A program made the translations under genes and the position numbers. 59,451 bases of DNA from Candidatus Thorarchaeota archaeon SMTZ1-45 (GTDB lineage Archaea; Asgardarchaeota; Thorarchaeia; Thorarchaeales; Thorarchaeaceae), in NCBI GenBank assembly GCA_001563335.1, contig LRSL01000015.1, positions 1 to 59,451 on the forward strand. Reading direction: 5' to 3'. Of the stretch, positions 1 through 8,392 are shown in pieces; position 1 is the stretch's first letter, and the number at the start of each line of letters is the position of its first letter. A model generated the notes under the pieces. It searched no databases. It was not told the DNA's origin and was given only the letters and a program-made list of their open reading frames with translations.

Positions 1-1
1 T

Positions 2-616
2 ACAGAATATGATGAGATGGCGGAGAATTATGACGAATTAGTGAAGCTGTATGATGAGTGGCTCGGGATTGATATGATGAAGGAACGAGAGAACTTCTAT
101 CAGTTCATTCCAATAGAGGGTCCAGTGAGAGTAATTGATGTCAGCATAGGAACTGGTGCAAACTTCATTGCACTCAATAATCAGTTCAAGAACCAGATTG
201 GTAGATTCAAACTTCACGGTATGGACTTGTCCACGGGTATGCTAACAGTTTCAAGAACCAAATTTGTAAAGAACGAACTTGATGTCTGTCTGACTCATGG
301 AAGTGTATTCAATATCCCATATCAAAAGAACCTCTTTGATATAGTTCTCCACTCTGGAGGGATCAATACATTTTCAGACATCCCGGGAGCTCTTAATGAA
401 ATGTTAAGGATTACTAGACCAGGGGGATTTGTTGTAGTAGTCGATGAGGGATTATCTCCGAAAAAGAGGGAAACAGAAGAGGGAAAAGACATCATGAAGA
501 CGAATGCACTATTTGCGTCTAGACCACCTTTGAAACACATTCCCGACCCTGCAAAAGATGTTGAAGTTACATATGTGATGAATGAAACCTTCTATCAAAT
601 CGTCTTCAGAAAATAG
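2..616 (+). CDS. SAM-dependent class I methyltransferase, 5' end cut by the window
   Basis: A Rossmann-type methyltransferase. The SAM-binding motif I is visible as VIDVSIGTGANF, followed by a Methyltransf_11-like core with motif IV around FDIVLHSGG and a post-motif segment RPGGFVVVVDEG. The frame is open from nt 2. The residues encoded before the first in-window ATG (nt 17) read TEYDEM, which continues into the typical N-terminal YDE helix of this family, so the true start is probably upstream of the window. The substrate cannot be told from sequence. The C-terminus carries no extra domain. It stands alone on the plus strand and is followed by a convergent cluster of tiny ORFs. Confidence 0.8.
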   Translation, partial: TEYDEMAENYDELVKLYDEWLGIDMMKERENFYQFIPIEGPVRVIDVSIGTGANFIALNNQFKNQIGRFKLHGMDLSTGMLTVSRTKFVKNELDVCLTHGSVFNIPYQKNLFDIVLHSGGINTFSDIPGALNEMLRITRPGGFVVVVDEGLSPKKRETEEGKDIMKTNALFASRPPLKHIPDPAKDVEVTYVMNETFYQIVFRK

Positions 617-676
617 ATAGAGTATTGGAGTTAAACACCAAATTGTACAACTAAATTTCAGAAAAAGTAGAAGTGC

Positions 677-793
677 TCAGGTGGCTTCCCACAGGAGTAC
701 ATCTTCAACTGATATATCGCGTTTCTTAGAAACGCTCATAGGACGGCTCGTATCCTTTGGATCAGAGCTAGTAGTCTTGTTATTTTTTGACAT
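677..793 (-). CDS. tiny ORF 3 of a minus-strand cluster (38 aa)
   Basis: Begins MSKNNKTTSS and ends DVLLWEAT. It is hydrophilic, rich in Ser/Thr/Lys in its first half, with no membrane segment or known motif. An AGGT stretch lies 9-10 nt upstream of its ATG, inside the end of the preceding tiny ORF, so the three ORFs (896-1003, 800-889, 677-793) are packed 6 nt apart like a small operon. I do not recognise the family. It is supported only by spacing and ribosome-binding sites. It is shorter than usual annotation cut-offs. Confidence 0.4.
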   Translation of the reverse strand: MSKNNKTTSSDPKDTSRPMSVSKKRDISVEDVLLWEAT

Positions 794-799
794 TGATAT

Positions 800-889
800 C
801 TACCTGTATGTATATGCGTGGGTGATTGCATCTGTGGAGATCTGCTTCTTGAACACAAGCTTCTTTCTTGCTATTTTATCTAGTTCCAT
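800..889 (-). CDS. tiny ORF 2 of a minus-strand cluster (29 aa)
   Basis: A 29-residue basic peptide starting MELDKIARKK and ending ITHAYTYR. Its ATG is preceded by a perfect AGGAGGT (minus strand, 898-904) with 8 nt spacing. This is the strongest Shine-Dalgarno in the neighbourhood and it sits over the stop codon of the upstream tiny ORF. The C-terminal AYxYR pattern recurs at the end of tiny ORF 1, which suggests related peptides. No known family is recognised. Its reality rests on the ribosome-binding site and on the tandem arrangement. Confidence 0.45.
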   Translation of the reverse strand: MELDKIARKKLVFKKQISTDAITHAYTYR

Positions 890-895
890 AGTGCT

Positions 896-1003
896 TTACC
901 TCCTATATTGGTAGGCATACCCAATCGCGATAGTTGTGTGAACTTTCGCAATCTTGTTGTTCAACTTCACACGTTTATCCTCAGTCAGATTCATGCGATA
1001 CAT
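896..1003 (-). CDS. tiny ORF 1 of a minus-strand cluster (35 aa)
   Basis: A 35-residue basic peptide, starting MYRMNLTEDK and ending YAYQYRR. An alternative ATG is codon 4. It is the first of three closely packed minus-strand ORFs. The sequence upstream (1004-1140 on the plus strand) is very AT-rich with several TATA-like stretches such as the one around 1022-1030, so a promoter for a minus-strand transcript is plausible. The ending AYxYR is shared with tiny ORF 2. No family is recognised. Confidence 0.4.
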   Translation of the reverse strand: MYRMNLTEDKRVKLNNKIAKVHTTIAIGYAYQYRR

Positions 1004-1202
1004 TATTTATCACTAGGCGTATACCAACCAAAAGTACATATAAGGTTTGTGTAACAAACTATTATTGTTTTTTACGTTGATATATTACACTATTTATATA
1101 TGAATAGATTATAAATAAAGATTAAACAAACTTTTCATTCTTGAATAGTTTACCATCACCAACAACTTTAAATAATTAGTTTGTCAATGAGAACACGAAT
1201 TT

Positions 1203-1300
1203 GAAGCGTTTTAACACGCTTCTGGTGGGTTCTATATTAAAAACCCAAAGAGAGTACGGACGATTCCAGAGCCATCCGAGTCGCTTGTTGAATCGACGGA
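1203..1300 (+). promoter_or_regulatory. structured leader of the winged-helix gene
   Basis: A TATA-like CTTTAAATAA lies at 1166-1175, so transcription is expected near 1200. Directly after that point come three hairpins. One is a perfect 7-bp stem (GAAGCGT 1203-1209 with ACGCTTC 1216-1222). The second pairs TGGGTT 1226-1231 with AACCCA 1242-1247. The third pairs GTCG 1280-1283 with CGAC 1294-1297. CGATTC at 1261-1266 is complementary to GAATCG at 1290-1295, an alternative to the third hairpin. The coding sequence starts at 1327. This could be a regulatory 5' leader or a small RNA. No known riboswitch class is recognised. Confidence 0.45.
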
Positions 1301-1326
1301 TCTAAAATGCATTGGTGAATAGTAAT

Positions 1327-2082
1327 ATGGGCGACGACTATGTAACAACAGAAATCACGGATAGCCTCGAGGGAATTGTCTTAACCAAAGAGGGGAAAAT
1401 ACCACAGAAAGAGATTGTTTTTGTGACGAATGAAGAAGTGGCAGATGTTCTTGATGAGCCTGTCCGCTACAACATCCTGCAGACATTAAGAAAAGGAGTA
1501 GAAGACACACTGACCACAAAGTCGGTTGACAAGGAAACTGGTGATACGATAATTCGACAGAGAGTTGTCAAACGAGATGTGTTATCAGTAGTCGAAATCG
1601 TGAAGCAATCACCTGATTGTTGTCATGAGAGCGAAGAGATTACTAAAAATCAGGTGTATCATCATTTACCAAAACTGATTGAGAGCGGTTATGTAATCAA
1701 GTATGGAACTGTTACCAAAGGTAAACGTAGTACTGACTACTATCGACGAACTGCCAAGGGGTTCATGCTGACAACTGGCGCATGGGGAACTGAGGAGAAA
1801 AGAATCCGAGAAAAGCTTGAGAGCTTCACAGATAAGATGCTTGAAACCTTCAATCTGAAGATCTCAAAGGAGCAACGTGAGGAGCTGATTGAGCTGAGTG
1901 TCAAGAGAGCTCAAATGCAGTATGCTTGGAGAACCAAGATTGCGAATATGGTCAACCTGGATATTGCGACAAAAGAAACTCTCTCAATGTACGAGATGCT
2001 TCTGGACTATTATTCTGTGGGTTCGAAGGAGTATATGAATATCATTAACAGAATTAGAGGTATTCTCTTCCCTGATGACTAG
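1327..2082 (+). CDS. winged-helix transcriptional regulator (ArsR-like)
   Basis: About 251 residues. Helix 1 of a winged helix is seen in LDEPVRYNILQTLRKG, the recognition helix in KNQVYHHLPKLIESGYV, and the wing with a Tyr/Arg-rich hairpin (TDYYRRTAKGFML). The C-terminal third is a long helical region likely to mediate dimerisation. The insertion between the first and recognition helices (DTLTTKSVDKETGD) is longer than in minimal ArsR proteins. I chose ATG 1327 because GGTGA at 1314-1318 gives an 8-nt spacing. A TTG at 1312 is also in frame. It is transcribed toward two convergent profilin-like genes. The ligand and targets are unknown, and the long structured leader suggests post-transcriptional control. 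Confidence 0.75.
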   Translation: MGDDYVTTEITDSLEGIVLTKEGKIPQKEIVFVTNEEVADVLDEPVRYNILQTLRKGVEDTLTTKSVDKETGDTIIRQRVVKRDVLSVVEIVKQSPDCCHESEEITKNQVYHHLPKLIESGYVIKYGTVTKGKRSTDYYRRTAKGFMLTTGAWGTEEKRIREKLESFTDKMLETFNLKISKEQREELIELSVKRAQMQYAWRTKIANMVNLDIATKETLSMYEMLLDYYSVGSKEYMNIINRIRGILFPDD

Positions 2083-2109
2083 ATATCAAAGAAAATGAGG
2101 TATGAAAAT

Positions 2110-2484
2110 TTAGAGGCTTCCTCTTAGCTTTATAGCAGTCTTTTTGATATCTATCATTGTGAGTTCAGGGACTGATGATGGTGCAGCAAATGCAATTGCC
2201 CAAATGTTCCCTTCAATTCTTACAAGAAGAAAATGTCCTTTTTTGCCATCTGCAGTTGCAACGTAGGTATCTTTAGAGGATGCGATACGTTTGTATATCA
2301 CACCTCCCGAAGACAGTTCTGATGATTCCTTTTCAACTGTCTTCATGATGCTCTTGATGTCTTCAACTAGATTCCAATTATCAGTCTGCCAGATGATTTT
2401 TCCATCTTTAACAACTGCAAATGCATGGATCTTTGGATTGTTTGCAAAGAGGATGTTCCATTCGTTTCCGATGACTAGTGACAA
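2110..2484 (-). CDS. profilin-like actin-regulating protein (paralogue 2)
   Basis: A 124-residue single-domain protein with the strand order expected of profilin: a central AVVKDGKIIWQTDNW hairpin, a helix, then VIYKRIASSKDTYVATA, HFLLVRIEGNIWAIAFA and a C-terminal helix ending AIKLRGSL. It aligns along its whole length with the neighbouring 2570-2956 product (shared IWQTDNW / LWQSNNW and the terminal LRG). It lacks the N-terminal W-x-x-Y helix signature of eukaryotic profilins. The start is TTG at 2484, with GGTG 8 nt upstream. Roadblock/LC7 proteins have a related fold and remain an alternative, but the K/IY-x-R and TK-like strands favour profilin. Confidence 0.65.
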   Translation of the reverse strand: MSLVIGNEWNILFANNPKIHAFAVVKDGKIIWQTDNWNLVEDIKSIMKTVEKESSELSSGGVIYKRIASSKDTYVATADGKKGHFLLVRIEGNIWAIAFAAPSSVPELTMIDIKKTAIKLRGSL

Positions 2485-2569
2485 AACAAACCCACCATGT
2501 CTACAATGGTTCGTATATAGAGAGAACTATGTTGAAGTTTTCCCCAAATACACTTTCAACCAGAAAATA

Positions 2570-2956
2570 CTAGATTTTGCCTCTAAGGGTCTTTGCAGCT
2601 CTATCCACATCGACATAGATACCATCTGGCTGTGCTTGAGCATCAGCCCATGCTACAACCCATCTATCACTTGCGGTATCGATTTTGGTCAGAATTAGAA
2701 TTCCATTTCCTTGGACATTCCGAGCAACAAGACTCTCAGGAGTGGACCGCATTGTCGAATATTTCACTTGATTTTGGACAACGCTAGCTGCTCGAGACTT
2801 CACCGCAGAGATCAAGTTTTTCGCATCAGCAGTCAAGTCCCAATTATTACTCTGCCAAAGAACCTGTCCAGACTCAGATATCACTCCAAAGGCTTGGACC
2901 ATATTTCCTGAACTGTTGTATGCTTGTGTATATGCATCCATTACTGGATCTGCCAT
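2570..2956 (-). CDS. Asgard profilin-like protein (paralogue 1)
   Basis: 128 residues. It has an N-terminal helix with MDAYTQAY, a FGVISESGQVLWQSNNW hairpin, then VKYSTMRSTPESLVAR and GILILTKID...RWVVAWA. These match the order of the profilin signatures KY-x-x-IR, TKT and the VV strand. The C-terminal helix is DVDRAAKTLRGK. In Asgard archaea profilins bind actin homologues and control polymerisation; that role is inferred here. GGGGTGA lies 8 nt before the ATG at 2956. It stands 85 nt upstream of a divergent paralogue on the same strand, so the two are likely a duplicated pair with separated ribosome-binding sites. Confidence 0.72.
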   Translation of the reverse strand: MADPVMDAYTQAYNSSGNMVQAFGVISESGQVLWQSNNWDLTADAKNLISAVKSRAASVVQNQVKYSTMRSTPESLVARNVQGNGILILTKIDTASDRWVVAWADAQAQPDGIYVDVDRAAKTLRGKI

Positions 2957-3084
2957 CGTAATTCACCCCGTAAAATCTACGGTCTATAGTAACTCGGAGG
3001 CGCCTCTCCAAATAAACAAATCCTTGACGGCCTTAATTGGTTAACTTCAAACAGACTCATATGTATATATGCATTCTAGACTTT

Positions 3085-3399
3085 ATGGCCAGTGCTATCT
3101 GGGAGAATGAGAGAGGAACATTCCTAAGAGTCATAGTTCATCCAAATTCAAAAGAGAAGAGATTCATTGCTGAAGTCACTACAGAAGCCATACATATTAA
3201 CTTGAAAGAACCTGCACGAGAGGGCAGAGCTAATTCTGAATTATTGAAAAAACTGTCAAAGGCTCTTAAGATATCCACATCTGAAATCAGTCTTGTTGCA
3301 GGACATAAATCCCGTGAGAAGACTCTGCTCATTATGAGTGTTGATGCAAATCAAATTGCTCGCAAGCTCCTGGATGAGACAAAGGCAGTTAAATACTAG
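3085..3399 (+). CDS. YggU/DUF167 (UPF0235) family protein
   Basis: About 104 residues matching the small alpha/beta DUF167 fold. Signatures are FLRVIVHPNSKEK, then IHINLKEPAREGRANSELLK (the conserved P-x-x-G-x-A-N), and ISLVAGHKSREKTLLI. Biochemical function is not established for the family. The start at 3085 is chosen because a TATA-like ATGTATATAT (3061-3070) lies about 20 nt before it, which suits a leaderless transcript. The longer frame from 3037 would put that TATA inside the gene. It precedes the OPT transporter gene by 61 nt and may share its transcript. Confidence 0.8.
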   Translation: MASAIWENERGTFLRVIVHPNSKEKRFIAEVTTEAIHINLKEPAREGRANSELLKKLSKALKISTSEISLVAGHKSREKTLLIMSVDANQIARKLLDETKAVKY

Positions 3400-3460
3400 A
3401 GATAGCAGGGTTGCTTCTCTACAGTGATTGAATTCAAGGAATATCGACTGCTCGGAGACA

Positions 3461-6019
3461 ATGCCTGTGATAAAGATAGACCGGACCACATTTCTTGGAG
3501 CCACTTACGCAGTGGGCTTGATCCTGGTCGCACTGGCTATGATCTCAGGTCGTTATGCACACCCAGATGTCATCATTACACTTGTTGTCGAAACAGGACT
3601 ACTCTATATCTCATTATTTCGAGCCCCACTCAATAAGCGTCAAATTGGAATAATGGTCATCCTTGCATCCGCATATTACCCGCTCAGTGTACTATTAGGT
3701 ATCTTTTCGGATATGGTAATAGTGACTGTGGGTGGAGTTGCAATCTATGTAGCTATGACTGTAAGAGTCGAGCTTCATCCTACAAAGGCACTACTCGGAG
3801 GGCTGTACTCAGCAGGTGTTTTCTTTGCACTATATCTGACTGTTCAGCGGGGTGGATTGTATTCAGATATTTTGTTGGGGCTTGTCATTCATATACTATT
3901 GCTTTACATGGCTCTAAGTAAACGCCCGCCAGATAAGAAGGAACTAGGAGCGATCAGCATGTTGATTATGATATGCATCTCTCTTAGTCTATTCTTTAGA
4001 TTCTTCTCCCTTGTAGTCATTTGGGCAATTCTTAGTTGTGTCCTGTATGGGATTATCAGAGTTGAACCAAAATTCCCCTTGACAAAGCGAGCTATAGGGA
4101 CCGGCCTTATTGTTGGTGTAGTAATGACTTTCATGGGCATCTATCTTGCCCTTAAGATTGGAGTTGTTTTTCTAGTCGGAGCAGAAATGTTAGGAGCCAT
4201 TTTTCTTACCATGTACGGACTATACACCGGAGAGGAGAACACGATTGCAGTCACTATTGCAAATTCCTCCTCAATGGTCACATTAGGAGTGTTGCTAACA
4301 TATCCTGCCATTGCCATTTTCAGGCCAGACAACCCTCTGTTCAATATCAATCATGCTCACTATGACCCCACAACGACTCTCTTTTTCATTATAATCACCA
4401 CAGGGATTAGTGCTATCTTCGGGATTATTCTTTTAGCACCATTCAGAAACCGATTCGAGGAAGACCCTTGGCCTCAGGTTCAACCTCAGGCAGAATGCAT
4501 CAATTCCATTGGTGGAGATGCTGAAGCAAGAAGAAATGTGGGCACGGGACTTGTTGCGTCAGCAGCATATGTAGGTACAATAAAGGCTACAGAGAGTGTA
4601 GCAGGAAGAACACTAAGCACTGTGCCAAATGCTTTGGCACCTGTTATTCCTGCTGCCGCAGCAATCCCCGATTGGATTGGAATAAGCAACTCCCCTCTGA
4701 TTGCAGGTATTGGTTTCTTCGTGGGTTGGAAGAGAGCTCTCATTATGGTAATGGGAAGTGCACTATCAATTCTAATCTGGATATTCATAGAGGGGGCAGA
4801 TGGAACGATTCTTTATGGCATTCATTTGAAGAGACCTGAGATTCTCTATGTTGCGCTGGGTGTATTTGTTACAGTAATACTGGGGGACATACTGAGTGGA
4901 AGGGGCGAAAGAAACCTGACCCCCGAAGAAGTTCAAGACAGGATAAGATCAAAGCGTGAGGATGTAGATAGCACGGTCATTATAGAACACCCACATAAAA
5001 CGGAGGAACTTCCAAGGATTTTACGAGTTCGAGAAGAGCTATTCTCAGTCGAAACCTTCAAGGAGGAGATACGAGAGATTGTTGAAGACCCAAGAGGGTA
5101 TTTACGGTCAAGAAGAGGACAGATTCCTCCATGGATAGCATTTGTATCAATGGGACTGTTCATGATTGTGGGAATCATTGTCTTTTGGTTCATTAAACCA
5201 TTCATGCAGAGTGAAACAGCACCGCTCGAGATTCACTGGCTTCTATTCATTTTTGGAACACCTTTGGCACTTGTTTCAGCATATTTCACGGCACGAGCTA
5301 TTAGTGAAACCGGAATGCTTGCAGGCTATATCTCAGATATTATTGCCATCCCTGCAATAATTTTCTTTAGGGTCACTTTTTCAGCTATTACTACATTCAT
5401 CGGTATGTTGGGGGCGGTTCAGGATGCCGCAATAGCACTATTGGTTCATATCAAACTTGGAAGATTGACAGGCGTTCGTGCAAGAGATATAACGAAGGGA
5501 GTCTTCATAGGATGTGTTCTCGGAACTTCCATCGGTTCCATAATCACTTTCGAAATATTCAGTACATATGGATTTGGGGGTATTGATTTCCCAAGCCCTG
5601 CGGCTCAACTATTTGGATTTCTGGTGCTTAGTCTTGAGGGAATCGGAGACATGCAACTACCAGGCTTGGACAAGTTCCCAGACATTCATCCACTTCTTGC
5701 CTTCCTTTATCTTCTAGTCTGGGCAATAGGAGGGTTTCTTGCTGGTCGCGAGCTCAACAAGCGAGATCTGAGTCCAATTAGCCTTGTAGTTGGAGTACTT
5801 ATTCCACCAGCAACGTCCGTTGCGATTCTATTAGGTGGCTATATCAGCTACAGAATGAAACAACAGGAAAGACCAGTTCATCTATCAGATCTGCCACAAC
5901 AGATTGAAGTCTGCGATGTGGGGGGTAATAAAGTAAACAGGATTCTAAGCGGCGTTATTGCGGGAGAAGCTGTCATGACTGTGATTTGGGTACTTCTGAG
6001 TGCATTCATCTTCATCTAG
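3461..6019 (+). CDS. OPT-superfamily oligopeptide/metal-chelate transporter with extended N-terminus
   Basis: An integral membrane protein of about 852 residues. The C-terminal two thirds carries OPT hallmarks: ITIANSSS-type helices, EDPWPQVQPQAE, IGGD, a GISNSPLIAGIGFFVGWKRA segment and YFTARAISETGMLAGY. A large charged cytosolic loop (roughly 480-560) separates two membrane blocks. Before the OPT core there are around eight further hydrophobic helices not present in ordinary OPT proteins. It probably imports peptides or metal chelates. The substrate is not predictable. ATG 3461 is preferred over TTG 3428. Its stop codon overlaps the end of the convergent DHH gene by 4 nt. Confidence 0.75.
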   Translation: MPVIKIDRTTFLGATYAVGLILVALAMISGRYAHPDVIITLVVETGLLYISLFRAPLNKRQIGIMVILASAYYPLSVLLGIFSDMVIVTVGGVAIYVAMTVRVELHPTKALLGGLYSAGVFFALYLTVQRGGLYSDILLGLVIHILLLYMALSKRPPDKKELGAISMLIMICISLSLFFRFFSLVVIWAILSCVLYGIIRVEPKFPLTKRAIGTGLIVGVVMTFMGIYLALKIGVVFLVGAEMLGAIFLTMYGLYTGEENTIAVTIANSSSMVTLGVLLTYPAIAIFRPDNPLFNINHAHYDPTTTLFFIIITTGISAIFGIILLAPFRNRFEEDPWPQVQPQAECINSIGGDAEARRNVGTGLVASAAYVGTIKATESVAGRTLSTVPNALAPVIPAAAAIPDWIGISNSPLIAGIGFFVGWKRALIMVMGSALSILIWIFIEGADGTILYGIHLKRPEILYVALGVFVTVILGDILSGRGERNLTPEEVQDRIRSKREDVDSTVIIEHPHKTEELPRILRVREELFSVETFKEEIREIVEDPRGYLRSRRGQIPPWIAFVSMGLFMIVGIIVFWFIKPFMQSETAPLEIHWLLFIFGTPLALVSAYFTARAISETGMLAGYISDIIAIPAIIFFRVTFSAITTFIGMLGAVQDAAIALLVHIKLGRLTGVRARDITKGVFIGCVLGTSIGSIITFEIFSTYGFGGIDFPSPAAQLFGFLVLSLEGIGDMQLPGLDKFPDIHPLLAFLYLLVWAIGGFLAGRELNKRDLSPISLVVGVLIPPATSVAILLGGYISYRMKQQERPVHLSDLPQQIEVCDVGGNKVNRILSGVIAGEAVMTVIWVLLSAFIFI

Positions 6020-6987
6020 CTATATTTGTCAATATGTTCTGCAAGCATTTGAAGGAATCTTGGAAAATCATTTCTATCAAGGCTTGCACCAGCTGCAGCT
6101 GGATGACCACCACCAGAGCTTCCCTCTATGTCTTTCAGGATGACGTTGAGTGTTTTGTTAAGGTCTACTTTTGTACCTCTTCGGCGTATGCTCATATCTA
6201 CCTCGTCATCCGAAGACCTCGCACTAATACCAACTTTCGAGTTTGTCACATAGGCTGAGAACTTTGCACTTTTTCCGCGGTAACCATTAATTGGTATATC
6301 CAGAATATAACCAACTGGACCAATCTTTCGTGCATTTTGCTGGACATATCTGAATACCTCGTGTTCAATTCTAGTTGCTTTCAGTGCAAGGGCAACTACG
6401 TCATCCATTGAGCTTGGCTTTATTCCCATAGCCAATTGGTGAACTAGATCTTTCGATTCTTTTCGATAATCAATCTCTTGCAATGCTTGGACAAGTATTC
6501 CTGCTTCAAGATAGAGTGTACGTTTGTCTATATCATCAAAATGAGTCCTAGCAAAGGGAGTTTCATCACAATAATCACCAATTGCGCCATAGAGAGCCAA
6601 TCGAAGGGCATGTTCAGGGAGGGAGTCCTCGAATTTTCTGTAGACCAATTCAGCTGCACAGGGACCGGTTTCATGAAACAGGTTTGCCCGTTTGCAAAGT
6701 TCGCGGCGTTCTTTTACAGTCATTGGATGATGGTCGGTCCAATGAATCTGCGTGGATTCTGGAAATCTGTCAAATGCTCTAAGAAGCTCATCGAACATTT
6801 TGGAGTTAATCGCTATGTCACTCACATGTACAATGTCAGGTTTGTCCTTTGCGATACGATAAAGATCCTGATGTATTTGTGATGGCCGTGTGAAATAGAA
6901 GTCAGAACTAGGAAAGACCAGTAATGCGATTGTCCCTGAAGTTATTCCATCAAGATCACCGTGGGTCAAAATGACATTCTTTGACAT
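6016..6987 (-). CDS. DHH-family phosphoesterase (RecJ/NrnA-like)
   Basis: About 323 residues. Metal-binding DHH motifs are visible: THGDLDGITSG near the N-terminus, VSDIAI, and the signature TDHHP. The C-terminal DHHA1-like domain holds the substrate-binding GGGHPAAAGAS. The expected activity is hydrolysis of a phosphodiester such as nanoRNA, a cyclic-dinucleotide product or ssDNA; it acts in the cytosol. The start is ATG 6987 because GGTGG ends 8 nt upstream. The in-frame TTG at 7002 lies within that region. It is the last gene of the long minus-strand cluster, 20 nt after the membrane-protein gene. Confidence 0.85.
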   Translation of the reverse strand: MSKNVILTHGDLDGITSGTIALLVFPSSDFYFTRPSQIHQDLYRIAKDKPDIVHVSDIAINSKMFDELLRAFDRFPESTQIHWTDHHPMTVKERRELCKRANLFHETGPCAAELVYRKFEDSLPEHALRLALYGAIGDYCDETPFARTHFDDIDKRTLYLEAGILVQALQEIDYRKESKDLVHQLAMGIKPSSMDDVVALALKATRIEHEVFRYVQQNARKIGPVGYILDIPINGYRGKSAKFSAYVTNSKVGISARSSDDEVDMSIRRRGTKVDLNKTLNVILKDIEGSSGGGHPAAAGASLDRNDFPRFLQMLAEHIDKYS

Positions 6988-7007
6988 TGACTTTTCCACC
7001 AAAGGCT

Positions 7008-8342
7008 CTATTTCTTGAATGCTTCTTCAAGAGCCTTGTCCCATTCATCCACTCCTGCCTCATCACCCTTCCGCTTTTTCCTGGCTTTGGTACGAGCTTT
7101 TCTGGCTTTCTCAGCCTCTTTCCGTTTTGTAGCCAAGTCCTTCTTTCGCTTTTCTGCTGCCTCCTTCTCTTCTTTGGTGAGTTTCTCCTTCTCAACAACC
7201 TCACGTTTTGACATCCAACTAATGACAGCGGCTGTGAATGGAAAGAGTCCAACCACAGGAACAAGGAATAATACAACAATTTCTGGTTGGATCATTTCAA
7301 CACTGTTTGCTATTCCGATTGGAAGGTTTAGTAGCATATCAACAACATAGGGGCTCATCAGAATGAACGATACTGCAACGACAGTCAGAAACCGTATCGC
7401 TGAACCAGTGAGAGTTGATCCGATGACATAAGCTGAGGATGGAGCTGCTGCTTTTGCAGTTAGTTCATCTCGTGCTCTAGGGTCACTCTGTAGTAGCTCA
7501 TCTACATAGATCTGCAAGCGGCGGACATCTGAAACAGCATCTAAGCTTTCGAGCGCGGATTGACTACCCATGACCTTTCGTTCCATCGCCTCTCTAAGGA
7601 ATGAAAAAGCAGTCGCCCCAGTTGAACGACTCATACCAGTTGTACTTACCTTCTCACCACGTTCAATCGCATCTTGTTTCCTTGTGGCTTGACGTAATGC
7701 TAGGAGCTGTTTTTTGAGGGTTTCTTCCCTGTCTTCAACAGGTTTTCCCACCGAGCTGCTATAGATCATTTGATAACTGACTTCTAGATACGCAAATGAC
7801 ACGAGTCCAAGAATTTGAGCAGGTGAAATAAGAAAGTCCATGAAATCTTGAGGGAAGGGAGTTAGATCAGGGACTATAAGGGCTCTATAGGCTGCAATGA
7901 TTATTATTGCTTGAATAGATATGAATGCACCACCAACAAACTTATGGTCCATTCTAACAAGTGATTGGAGGAATAATGCAATTCCAATACCAGCACAAAG
8001 GAAATAGAGGAACAAGAAGGTATTATCCCAAAGAGCTAGCAACACATTGCTCAGGTTCATCTGAAACGATGCCCATACCTGTTGAATGTTAGTCAAAGGG
8101 TCTGTTAATCCATAGGGCTGCATATACCAGGTCCTGAGAACAAGTATATTGTAGAGCCCAACTATCAGATCTTCAGGTAATGCCCCTCCTGTGAAAGCAC
8201 TAGCAAGACCACTCACCATTGTTGTTGCTAGAAAGAACACAATCAAAGACAACAAACGAAACACTGTCACAACAAATGTATAGGGTGCATCCCAATGCCA
8301 AATATCGTTAGGGTCAAGTATATCATATACTAAGAAAGCCAT
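7008..8342 (-). CDS. multi-pass membrane protein with Lys-rich coiled-coil tail
   Basis: 444 residues from the first ATG. About six hydrophobic segments are seen: four in the first 200 residues and two near 310-370. Between them is a cytosolic helical region (EETLKKQLLALRQATRKQ...). The last 80 residues are almost all Lys/Glu/Arg/Ala heptads, likely a cytosolic coiled coil. I do not recognise the family. It lies directly downstream of the DUF58 gene and probably belongs to the MoxR-linked complex. Eighteen codons upstream of this ATG remain open, are hydrophobic and follow a GGTGG, so translation may begin earlier at a non-ATG codon (see findings). Confidence 0.65.
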   Translation of the reverse strand: MAFLVYDILDPNDIWHWDAPYTFVVTVFRLLSLIVFFLATTMVSGLASAFTGGALPEDLIVGLYNILVLRTWYMQPYGLTDPLTNIQQVWASFQMNLSNVLLALWDNTFLFLYFLCAGIGIALFLQSLVRMDHKFVGGAFISIQAIIIIAAYRALIVPDLTPFPQDFMDFLISPAQILGLVSFAYLEVSYQMIYSSSVGKPVEDREETLKKQLLALRQATRKQDAIERGEKVSTTGMSRSTGATAFSFLREAMERKVMGSQSALESLDAVSDVRRLQIYVDELLQSDPRARDELTAKAAAPSSAYVIGSTLTGSAIRFLTVVAVSFILMSPYVVDMLLNLPIGIANSVEMIQPEIVVLFLVPVVGLFPFTAAVISWMSKREVVEKEKLTKEEKEAAEKRKKDLATKRKEAEKARKARTKARKKRKGDEAGVDEWDKALEEAFKK

Positions 8343-8392
8343 AGCTGCAAAAGTGGCAATGGATGCAATGCGGAGAATCCACGTGACGACCT

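Noticed and set aside
681..914. Plus-strand 77-codon ORF with hydrophobic residues
   Set aside because: It overlaps the tiny minus-strand ORFs on the opposite strand. It has a GTG start with no ribosome-binding site and no family resemblance.
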